A DNA stretch of 64,000 nucleotides, from positions 558,001 to 622,000 of the forward strand of contig NZ_CP051626.1 in NCBI RefSeq assembly GCF_012844365.1, read 5' to 3'. Position 1 is the stretch's first letter; each line of letters begins with the position of its first letter. Shown one piece after another: positions 57,392-64,000 of the stretch. The stretch is from Brevibacterium sp. 'Marine'. Its GTDB lineage: Bacteria; Actinomycetota; Actinomycetes; Actinomycetales; Brevibacteriaceae. Made by a program: the position numbers and the translations under genes. The notes beneath the pieces are model-generated. The model had not been told where the DNA came from. It was given only the letters and a program-made list of their open reading frames with translations, and did no database searches.

Positions 57392-57970
57392 TTACTCGGC
57401 GAGGCCGAATCCACCGGTCCAGCTGATCTTCTCCGCACCGGCAAGGGTCAGCTGCAGGAAGCCGAGAGCCTCGAGTTCGTGTGCGCGCTTGAGCGAGCCT
57501 GCGTCGACGGCGTCGAGGCCGCCGGCGTTGACGCCCTCGATGAGCGTCTTCTTTGCGTTCTCGTCGTCACCGGCGACGAGAACTGTGGTTGAGAGGTCAC
57601 CGACCGTGCCGGTGCTCAGGGTGGCGGCGAAGTTCGTGTTGAAGGCCTTGACGACGGACGAGTCCGGCAGCTTGGCTTGGATCTCCGCGGTCGCCGAGGA
57701 TCCGGCTGGAACGACGAGCTCGTCGAAGGTCTCGAAGTTGAGCGGGTTGGTGATGTCGACGACGATCTTGCCGGCCAGCGCCTCGCGGTGATTGCCGATG
57801 ACCTCGTCGATGGCAGGGTAGGGCAGGGCGAAGATGACGACGTCTCCGGTGATGGAGGCGATTGCGGCCTCGGCGTGGGAGATGTTGACGGTGGTGGCTC
57901 CGCCCTTGCCGAGGACCTCGGCGATGGCGGTTCCCATGTTGCCGGTTCCGAAGATGGTGTATGTGTTCAT
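57392..57970 (-). CDS. NADP/F420-dependent oxidoreductase-like protein
   Basis: 192 residues. It begins MNTYTIFGTGNMGTAIAEVLGKGG, the dinucleotide-binding start of the F420H2:NADP oxidoreductase/ProC-like fold, with VIFALPYPAIDEVI and KIVVDITNPLNFETFDE motifs next. The start at 57970 has AAGGAGA upstream. An in-frame ATG at 58063 (MLNALIKKLF), 31 codons earlier, is a leaderless alternative because a TATACA box lies just before it. Two palindromes (58070-58087 and 58085-58100) lie at this position. Function is not certain; a redox enzyme is most likely. Confidence 0.82.
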   Translation of the reverse strand: MNTYTIFGTGNMGTAIAEVLGKGGATTVNISHAEAAIASITGDVVIFALPYPAIDEVIGNHREALAGKIVVDITNPLNFETFDELVVPAGSSATAEIQAKLPDSSVVKAFNTNFAATLSTGTVGDLSTTVLVAGDDENAKKTLIEGVNAGGLDAVDAGSLKRAHELEALGFLQLTLAGAEKISWTGGFGLAE

Positions 57971-58069
57971 AGTGCCTGTCTCCTTGTGGGTTGCGCGGTG
58001 CGATTCTGTGTGGGCGGGGCTGACGTCTCGCCCGAAGAGCTTCTTGATCAGTGCGTTGAGCATGCTTCG

Positions 58070-58100
58070 ACTGTATATCAATACAGTTGAAAGTTCAACT
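58070..58100. promoter_or_regulatory. Two palindromic operator candidates
   Basis: ACTGTAT-ATCA-ATACAGT (58070-58087) and AGTTGAA-AG-TTCAACT (58085-58100) are both perfect in their arms and share three bases. They overlap the -35/-10 region of the minus-strand oxidoreductase gene, as MarR- or HxlR-type repressor sites do. The regulator gene is not in the window. Confidence 0.6.
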
Positions 58101-58164
58101 ATTCTGATTCAGAATGGTCGCGGAGACTCGGCCACCGGCTGTCGTTCGCCTGGCCGGGGTGGAA

Positions 58165-58635
58165 TCAGTCCTCGAAGTTGACCTTGTGCACCGCGTTGGG
58201 AGTGCCCCACTCGTCGTCAGGATTGACGACGGCCTCGGTGGGCATCCCAAGCCACATCTTCTCGCCGGTGACGGTGTTCTCGTAGTCGACGTAGGTTGTG
58301 CCGGCGGCGCCCTCTGCGCCGACGCGGTTCCAGTGGGTGGCTTCGTCGTCGCTGTGGTCCTTGAGCTTCTCGGCGACCTGGGATGAAGCGAAGGCCTCCA
58401 CTCGGTCAGTATCGCCTTGTCCCCAGGCTCGGACGAGCTCGTCGGCGTAGGTGACCGGATCGGTCGGATAGTACACGGACTGCGTGCCGACGTCGGAGTC
58501 AGTGGACTGGCTGGATGAGTCGGCCAGAGACGCGTCGGCGGCCATGGCCGGTCCTGTGGCGAGCCCGAGGCCGGCGAGTCCGACGACGGTGGCGATTCCG
58601 ATGGCTGCTGTGCGGTTGCGAATGGTGGACGTCAT
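58165..58635 (-). CDS. Small secreted protein, unknown
   Basis: 156 residues. Signal peptide: MTSTIRNRTAAIGIATVVGLAGLGLATG..AMA, cleavage near residue 32. The mature part starts with a Ser/Asp-rich linker, then a domain with VTYADELVRAWGQGDTDRVEAFAS and YVDYENTVTGEKMWLGM, a pattern like small NTF2/SnoaL-type or unknown Brevibacterium secreted proteins. The last 25 residues match the broken copy at 57162-57240. Function not known. Confidence 0.8.
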   Translation of the reverse strand: MTSTIRNRTAAIGIATVVGLAGLGLATGPAMAADASLADSSSQSTDSDVGTQSVYYPTDPVTYADELVRAWGQGDTDRVEAFASSQVAEKLKDHSDDEATHWNRVGAEGAAGTTYVDYENTVTGEKMWLGMPTEAVVNPDDEWGTPNAVHKVNFED

Positions 58636-59196
58636 TGTGTCGATCCCTTCTGCTGTTCTGCCGCCTCTGCGAGTTGACCGCGAGGTCATTTCGGGGCGGC
58701 ATGTCATCTGACGCAGAACAGTATTGCGATCGAATATGAGGCCGCGACAACAGAGACTGAAAGCCGACTTGGAGCCGATTACGGCCGGAACACAGGAACA
58801 TTGCGGCTGTGCGGCGGTCGTTGTTACATGGTGAGTGCTCGACCGGTGAAGACAAGAAGTCTTGCAGATGAACCTTGTGGTCAGGGCTCTATGTGGGCAC
58901 TGCGGCCGGCGCAGCTCGCAGGCCCGGCGCGGTGGTGGCCGGCGCGGCCATCCGGCTGGTGGCTCGCGTTTGTGCAACAGTTCTGCTTGAGCAGCGATAC
59001 GCGATCGTGACCCGCGCACTTGCCCGCACTCGGAATCTCGCGCGCACGAAGCTGCTCTCCCGCATCCGCGTGTTCGAAGTGTGAGCGCAACGAATCAGAT
59101 CCCTACGCTCACACTTCGAGCCCGCGGAAGCAGGCGTTGAGAGGCGACGCTGCGGGACTCGCCGCCTGAGCGGACTTCCGCAGCAACGCGCGGTCC
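58636..59196. other. Intergenic region with a 14-bp hairpin
   Basis: 560 bp without a supported gene. TCGAAGTGTGAGCG (59074-59087) pairs exactly with 59106-59119 around an 18-nt loop, 80 bp after the phosphoglucomutase stop. The centre (58700-59050) shows low-quality frames on both strands but no ribosome-binding sites or family similarity. Confidence 0.65.
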
Positions 59197-60837
59197 CTAC
59201 TCCAGCACCCCGTCGACGAGAGTTCGGGCGTCGTGCTGGACCTGGCGCAGGTGGTCCTCGTCGCGCAGGGACTCGGCGTAGATCTTGTAGACGTCTTCGG
59301 TGCCCGACGGCCGCACGGCGAACCATGCGTTGTCCGTGGTGACCTTGAGTCCGCCGATCGGGGCGTTGTTGCCCGGCGCCGAGGTGAGCACCGCCTTCAC
59401 GGGTTCACCGCCGACCGTCTTCGCGCCCACCTGAGAGGCATCGAGTGACCCCAGTCGTTCCTTCTGTGTGCGTGTCGCCGGGGCATCCTGGCGGGCGTAG
59501 GAGCTGGTGCCGTGATTCGCGGCCAGTCCTGCGTAGCGCTGCGAGGGAGTCTGTCCGGTCTTCGCAGTCATCTCGGCCGCGAGGAGGGCGAGGATGATGC
59601 CGTCCTTGTCCGTCGACCACACCTTGCCGTCCCGACGCAGGAACGATGCGCCGGCCGATTCTTCACCTCCGAAGGCCAGGGTCGAGTCGAGCAGGCCGGG
59701 GACGAACCATTTGAAGCCGACGGGGACTTCGAAGAGGGTGCGGTTGTGGGCCGCGACGATGCGGTCGACGATCGACGAGGTGACCAGGGTCTTGCCGATC
59801 CCGGCGCCGGTCGGCCAGTTGGTGCGGGAGTCGAGCAGATAGTCGATGACCGCGGCCAGATAGTGGTTGGGGTTCATCAGGCCCGCATCGGGGGTGACGA
59901 TGCCATGGCGGTCGGCATCGGCGTCGTTGCCTGTGGCGATGTCGAAGTCATTGCGTGAGGCGATGAGGCCGGCCATCGCATAGGGGGAGGAGCAGTCCAT
60001 GCGGATGTTCTCGTCCCAGTCCAGGGTCATGAATGACCAGGTGGGGTCGACGTCCGGGTGGACGACGTCGAGGTTGAGGTCGTAGTCCTCGGCGATCGCC
60101 GCCCAATAGTCGACGCTGGCTCCGCCGAGCGGGTCGGCGCCGATCTTCAGTCCGGAGGAGCGGATGACATCGAGGTCGATGACCGACTCGAGGTCGTCGA
60201 CGTAGTTCGAGACGTAGTCGAAGTTCTCGGTGTTCTCCAGGTGGAATGCCCGCTGGAAAGGGGTGCGCGGGATCTTCTCCCACCCCTCGGCCAGATACCG
60301 GTTCGCGCGTTCGGCGATCCAGGTCGTCGTCTCGGTGCCGGCGGGTCCGCCGTGCGGTGGGTTGTACTTGATGCCGCCATCGGCGGGCGGATTGTGGCTG
60401 GGAGTGACGATGATGCCGTCGGCCTGCGCCTCATCGCGTGACTTCCCGGCGTTGAAGCCGAGGATCGCGTGGGAGACGGCAGGGGTCGGGGTGAAGCCGT
60501 CACGTTCGTCGATGAGCGCAGGAACCTCGGCGGCGGCGAGCACCTCGAGGACGGTGAGGAATGCGGGCTCACTCAGTGCGTGAGTGTCACGGCCGAGGAA
60601 GATCGGTCCGCGAATTCCTTTGTCTCGGCGGAAGTCGACGATGGCCGCGGTGATGGCCGCGATGTGCGCCTCGTTGAAGGAACGGTTGAAGCTCGAACCG
60701 CGGTGGCCTGAGGTCCCGAAGCTCACTGCTTGCGAAGGCACCGAAGGGTCGGGAACCAAGTCGTGATAGGAATCGAGAAGGGCAGGGACGTCGACGAGAT
60801 CCTTGTCCTGGGCCAACTGGCCGGCGCGTGTTGTCAT
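59197..60837 (-). CDS. pgm: Phosphoglucomutase (alpha-D-glucose specific)
   Basis: 546 residues of the alpha-D-phosphohexomutase family; interconverts glucose-1-phosphate and glucose-6-phosphate. Motifs are FGTSGHRGSS near residue 45, the phosphoserine loop TPSHNPPADGGIKYN with the catalytic Ser, the metal loop GNDADADRHGIV, the sugar-binding GGEESAGASF, and the phosphate-binding FAVRPSGTEDVYKIYAES at the C-terminus, all in order. The start at 60837 gives MTTRAGQLAQ, the family N-terminus. Confidence 0.95.
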   Translation of the reverse strand: MTTRAGQLAQDKDLVDVPALLDSYHDLVPDPSVPSQAVSFGTSGHRGSSFNRSFNEAHIAAITAAIVDFRRDKGIRGPIFLGRDTHALSEPAFLTVLEVLAAAEVPALIDERDGFTPTPAVSHAILGFNAGKSRDEAQADGIIVTPSHNPPADGGIKYNPPHGGPAGTETTTWIAERANRYLAEGWEKIPRTPFQRAFHLENTENFDYVSNYVDDLESVIDLDVIRSSGLKIGADPLGGASVDYWAAIAEDYDLNLDVVHPDVDPTWSFMTLDWDENIRMDCSSPYAMAGLIASRNDFDIATGNDADADRHGIVTPDAGLMNPNHYLAAVIDYLLDSRTNWPTGAGIGKTLVTSSIVDRIVAAHNRTLFEVPVGFKWFVPGLLDSTLAFGGEESAGASFLRRDGKVWSTDKDGIILALLAAEMTAKTGQTPSQRYAGLAANHGTSSYARQDAPATRTQKERLGSLDASQVGAKTVGGEPVKAVLTSAPGNNAPIGGLKVTTDNAWFAVRPSGTEDVYKIYAESLRDEDHLRQVQHDARTLVDGVLE

Positions 60838-60956
60838 TCTTCTACCTTGCCAAATCCGGGCCACCCGTCACAGTTGTGTCCACGGAGTTCTTGCATCGTG
60901 GACTCTGCAGGCACGACGGATCGGATTTCCATGACCGAGCCCGCGCTGCCGCAGAC

Positions 60957-61253
60957 TCAGTCCGGCGGCTCCACGGAGTCGTCGTCCTCTTCCTTCGTGT
61001 CTCCACCGCTGATATCCCGGTCCTTGTCGGGGGAGTAGGCCCCTTCGGCTTTGGCCTGGGCTTCCTCAGGGTCCCGATCGATCGGGACATCGTGCTCGGC
61101 GGCGATGCGCTCGAGCCTGTCGTCAGGAGTCTGGGAACTGCCTTCGGCATCCGTATCGGGGCCGACTCCGACGGTCGAGCTCTCGATCTCCTGCTCGTCT
61201 TCGGTCTGCTGTTCTGCTGCGTTCTCCGGCAGGTTCTTCTTCTCGTCACTCAT
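60957..61253 (-). CDS. Small highly acidic protein, hypothetical
   Basis: 98 residues, no Cys, Trp or Phe, very rich in Asp, Glu, Ala and Ser (MSDEKKNLPENAAEQQTEDE at the start). No signal peptide and no transmembrane helix; probably largely disordered. A weak SD (GAAGGGAGCAG) precedes ATG 61253. Length and composition allow a real small gene, but no family is recognised. Confidence 0.6.
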   Translation of the reverse strand: MSDEKKNLPENAAEQQTEDEQEIESSTVGVGPDTDAEGSSQTPDDRLERIAAEHDVPIDRDPEEAQAKAEGAYSPDKDRDISGGDTKEEDDDSVEPPD

Positions 61254-61486
61254 GACTTCTGCTCCCTTCGGAGTTGAACACGCTCACGCCGTTCGACGGA
61301 GGATTGAGGATCACAAGAGGTGCGGGAGTGATCCGTGGTCTCGACGGTAGACCTATCGTGGGAGCGGAGCAAGGGGGCTCATTTTCGCGGCTCATCCGGT
61401 CGACCTGGCGACGATGGGAGCGACTCTCGCGGATGGTGGGATCAATCCGCTGACTGCTGGCTGGCCGACTGCAGGTGGCTTTCTGC

Positions 61487-61816
61487 TCACTTCACCCAGG
61501 GCTCTTCGCCGGTCTCGGAGACGATCGGCTTGCCGTTGTCGAGGTTCCATGACCCCATGCCGCCGTCGACATTGAAGGCATCGAAGCCATTCTGGTTGAG
61601 CCAGGCGACCGCGCGGTTCGAGCGTCCGCCGGTGCGGCAGACGACGTACATGTCGTCGTCGAGAGGAAGGTCGTCGAGGCGGCCCGGCAGTTCACCCAGC
61701 GGCACGTGAATCGCACCTTCGATGTGCCCGGCCTCCCACTCGTCGTCCTCGCGGACGTCGATGATGGCGGCCCCTTCGGGGATGTCGTTGACGGTGACGG
61801 TCGTTTCTTCATCCAT
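61487..61816 (-). CDS. Rhodanese-domain protein
   Basis: 109 residues, single rhodanese domain. IIDVREDDEWEAGHIEGAIHVPLGEL is followed by the active-site loop with C60 in VVCRTGGRS. Cytoplasmic sulphurtransferase or redox-relay candidate. The start at 61816 (MDEETTVTV) agrees with the family; an upstream extension to 61852 is not needed. Confidence 0.93.
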   Translation of the reverse strand: MDEETTVTVNDIPEGAAIIDVREDDEWEAGHIEGAIHVPLGELPGRLDDLPLDDDMYVVCRTGGRSNRAVAWLNQNGFDAFNVDGGMGSWNLDNGKPIVSETGEEPWVK

Positions 61817-62162
61817 GACTTCAGTGTAGGCACGCGGGCCCAGTGCTCGCACCTGCCCGAGAGGTCCGCAGCCGCACGCGGCGCCGCACCTGCCCGAGGC
61901 TTCCGAAGCCGCGCAGCCCCGCGACCACGCTCGCGCCTCTGGCCACCCGCGTGTGCCCTGTCCGAGCAGTTCCGGACGTCGGGCGTCTCGGGTTCAATTC
62001 CAAGGGGGCTGTTGCCGAGCGGAGAGCCGTGTGACAATGACCGTGCAGTCGCTGATGCGCCCGTCGACCACGGCCCGCAGTACGGGCCAGGGCCCGAGCG
62101 AGCCGACTAATGTCCGCGTCAACGACTGCAGCGCCAGGAACCGTCTGCGAAGGGAAACGGTC
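61817..62162. other. Intergenic region before the stress flavoprotein gene
   Basis: 345 bp without a supported gene. CGCACCTGCCCGAG occurs twice (near 61848 and 61886). A GGTTCAATTCC at about 61990 resembles a tRNA T-loop but has no matching arms. No other element seen. Confidence 0.5.
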
Positions 62163-63020
62163 ATGAACAACAGAGACACGAGTGACGAGTCACCGGCCGA
62201 GGAAAAGGCGCGTGACGTCGCGGCGAAACTGGACGAGGCGGCCGAGCCGCTGGCCGGGACCTCGGACATGAAGCCGCAGGCTGAAGTCGGATACACCGAG
62301 CGCAACGTCGAGGCCCGTGCCCAGAACGCTGCCGACGCGGAAGGTGTGACGCTGCATCGGAACCCCGACGGCTCACACACGGCGGTGGACGAATCGAAAA
62401 TCGCCGAGGCGGGCCCGAACTCGGAATCGCGCCTATCCGGGTCCTCCGCATCCTCCTCCGCCGGGTCCGTGGCCTCCTCCGCCACCGACGACACGGAAGC
62501 CGGCGGCACCCGTGGCGACAGGCAGAAGCCCGCGGGAGAAGCGGCGACAGACGAGCTCAACCAGGCCGATGTCGTGAAGATCCTGCGCGGCGCCGACTCC
62601 GTCATGCTCGCGACCGCGTTGGCTGACGGCAAGATCCTCGCCCACCCGATGGCGCCTCAGGAGGTCACCGAGGATGCCGACGTCTGGTTCTTCCTCGCCC
62701 TCGACGGCGACCAGGCAAGTGCGCTGCGGACGAACCCTGAGGTCAATATCAGCATCGCCGAGGCAGGCAATTGGCTGTCGGTCGCCGGACGCGTCGAGTT
62801 CGTCGACGACGAGGCCAAGGTCGATGAGCTGTGGTCGGATTCCGCCAAGGCATGGTTCGATGACCGTCGGGACCCGAACCTCGGGCTCATCACGGTCGTC
62901 ACACACTCCGCTCAGCATTGGGGGTTGCCCGGCGGCAAGGCATCGGGCCTGTTCCGCATGGTCAAGTCCAAGATCACCGGAGACCGCCCGGCCGGCGGCA
63001 CTCAGACCACCGAACTCTGA
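62163..63020 (+). CDS. General-stress-type pyridoxamine oxidase-fold protein
   Basis: 285 residues from ATG 62163. The first 130 are non-conserved and hydrophilic (Ala/Ser/Glu-rich, with a copy of the 10-mer repeat at 62403-62412). The C-terminal 150 form a split-barrel flavin/F420-binding domain (ADSVMLATALADGKILAHPMAP, WFFLALDGDQASALRTNPEVNISI, SAQHWGLPGGKASGLFRMVK) of the general-stress-protein 26 group. Cytoplasmic; substrate unknown. An in-frame extension to 61953 is ruled out by its content. Confidence 0.85.
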   Translation: MNNRDTSDESPAEEKARDVAAKLDEAAEPLAGTSDMKPQAEVGYTERNVEARAQNAADAEGVTLHRNPDGSHTAVDESKIAEAGPNSESRLSGSSASSSAGSVASSATDDTEAGGTRGDRQKPAGEAATDELNQADVVKILRGADSVMLATALADGKILAHPMAPQEVTEDADVWFFLALDGDQASALRTNPEVNISIAEAGNWLSVAGRVEFVDDEAKVDELWSDSAKAWFDDRRDPNLGLITVVTHSAQHWGLPGGKASGLFRMVKSKITGDRPAGGTQTTEL

Positions 63021-63121
63021 GCCGTACCAGGCTCCACGGCGCTCGGCACGGCTCCTCCTCTGTCCGTGCCGGGCACCCGCACCTCCCGCCCGACCGCCTC
63101 GGCGAGGATTAGCATGGAGGC

Positions 63122-64000
63122 ATGAGCAAGCGGATCGTCATCATCGGTGCAGGATTGGCCGGCACGACTGCGGCGCGGGAGCTGAACACGCGCGGTCAGG
63201 CCGTCACCGTCATCGACCCCCGGGCCGGCGAGACGTGTGAGCGGCCGCCGCTGTCGAAGCACCTCTTCGACGGCTCCCGCCACCACCTGCCCTACCACCT
63301 CGAATCGACCGAGCACATCACCTTCGTCCGTGATCGGGCAGAAGAGATCACCCTCGCCGAGGCGGCCGCGGACTCCCGCTACACCGCTGAGACCCAGCGG
63401 CACCCCCACCCGTTGGCCGACCACCACGCCACCGCAGGGACCGTCCACCTGGCCTCGGGGGAGTCCATCGACTTCACCCACTGCATCCTCGCCACCGGGA
63501 TGGAAGCGAACCGCCCGGAGGTTCCCGCCTACCCGGACTCCCTGCCGGTCTACGACCTCGCCGATGCCGAATGGATCCTCGCTCGCGTGAACAACGCAGC
63601 CGAAGCACTCAACGTCGGAGTGCTGGGCTCCGGTTATCTCGGAATGGAAGTGGCCACCTCGGCGGTGGCGGCCGGGCACCGCGCCACGGTCTACCTGCGC
63701 GGGAACGAACCCCTGCGCAAACAGCTCTCCGCTCCCGTCCGGCAAGCACTGTTCGAGAGGCACAAAGCCGCCGGAGTCGACTTCGTCACCCACACCTCGA
63801 GCCCGGATGACATCCCCGCCGATGTTCACGACCTATTCATCACCAGCGTCGGAGCGCGCCCGCGACTGATTCCGATCGACGGTCACCGGCCCGCTCATGC
63901 GTGGGACGTGGATGAGAGGTTGGCAACATCCCATCCGGGTGTCTTCGCCGCCGGCGACTGCGCCATCGTCACCGCCGGACCCTATGCACTCGACCACCCC
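63122..64000 (+). CDS. FAD-dependent NAD(P)H oxidoreductase, cut by window end
   Basis: Open to the last base, about 293 residues visible, C-terminus missing. First dinucleotide motif IVIIGAGLAGTTAARELNTRG; a second, VGVLGSGYLGMEVATSAVAAG near residue 163. CERPPLSKHLF and ILATGMEANRP match ferredoxin-reductase-like (rubredoxin/nitrite reductase type) proteins; FAAGDCA is near the visible end. ATG 63122 follows GGAGGC. A loop LAEAAADSRYTAE carries the 10-mer repeat at 63356-63365. Confidence 0.9.
   Translation, partial: MSKRIVIIGAGLAGTTAARELNTRGQAVTVIDPRAGETCERPPLSKHLFDGSRHHLPYHLESTEHITFVRDRAEEITLAEAAADSRYTAETQRHPHPLADHHATAGTVHLASGESIDFTHCILATGMEANRPEVPAYPDSLPVYDLADAEWILARVNNAAEALNVGVLGSGYLGMEVATSAVAAGHRATVYLRGNEPLRKQLSAPVRQALFERHKAAGVDFVTHTSSPDDIPADVHDLFITSVGARPRLIPIDGHRPAHAWDVDERLATSHPGVFAAGDCAIVTAGPYALDHP

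Noticed and set aside
61980..62015. T-loop-like GGTTCAATTCC suggesting a tRNA
   Set aside because: The flanking bases do not pair into a T-stem, and no acceptor, D- or anticodon arm can be placed around it.

Overview
The window is high-GC actinobacterial chromosome, most likely Brevibacterium or a close relative in Brevibacteriaceae. The inference rests on GC-rich third codon positions, frequent GTG/TTG starts, a linked glycine-cleavage plus serine-deaminase cluster, a full ectoine/hydroxyectoine locus, and Ala/Gly/Asp-rich insertions in otherwise conserved enzymes. There is no phage, transposase, tRNA, rRNA or CRISPR array. The content is mostly metabolic genome, with one small defence-type locus.

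Layout. 1-7.4 kb: an acyl-acid catabolic operon (acyl-CoA synthetase, SDR, acyl-CoA dehydrogenase, APH-type kinase, MFS importer) opposite a TetR gene, with a near-perfect 18-bp operator between them. The enzyme set resembles the phosphorylation-dependent 4-hydroxyacid (levulinate, lva / ACAD10-11) pathway. 7.7-14.3 kb: a glycine riboswitch followed by gcvP, gcvT, gcvH and sdaA, a route from glycine via serine to pyruvate. 14.3-19.6 kb: ectA, ectB, ectC and a terminator, then a secreted protein and a separately placed ectD. 19.6-32.9 kb: a small unknown protein, an alanine/sodium symporter, a glycerophosphodiesterase, a flavin-binding stress-type protein, a DUF255 thioredoxin-like protein, an ABC-class ATPase, an amidohydrolase, thiC under a TPP riboswitch, and an M18 aminopeptidase. 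33-43.5 kb: a DUF1684 protein, M13 peptidase, LMW tyrosine phosphatase, CopC-like protein, sugar dehydrogenase lipoprotein, LLM oxidoreductase, and a LysR gene divergent from an FAD flavoprotein. 43.7-51.4 kb: hchA-like protein, two overlapping CNNM/CorC proteins, GntR plus MFS, and D-lactate dehydrogenase. 51.4-55.6 kb: an Abi_2/AbiF-like HEPN protein preceded by a strongly structured RNA leader, a hydrolase with a leader-peptide attenuator, an XRE/membrane-protein pair with clustered operators, and an MFS exporter. 55.9-64 kb: an LCP cell-wall protein, an F420/NADP-type oxidoreductase, a secreted protein and a broken 3' copy of it, phosphoglucomutase, rhodanese, a stress flavoprotein, and an FAD oxidoreductase cut by the window end.

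Three patterns cross gene boundaries. A 10-mer, GCCGAGGCGG, occurs about 36 times on the two strands, inside genes (mostly read as AEA or ASA) and between them. A 56-bp intergenic palindrome occurs in four good copies and one degenerate copy; in three of them it starts at the stop codon of the preceding gene. Several conserved enzymes carry low-complexity insertions that include the 10-mer or a close relative. The best candidate for an unusual system is the HEPN protein with its structured leader at 51.4-52.2 kb. The leader-peptide attenuator at 52.96-53.07 kb is the second.
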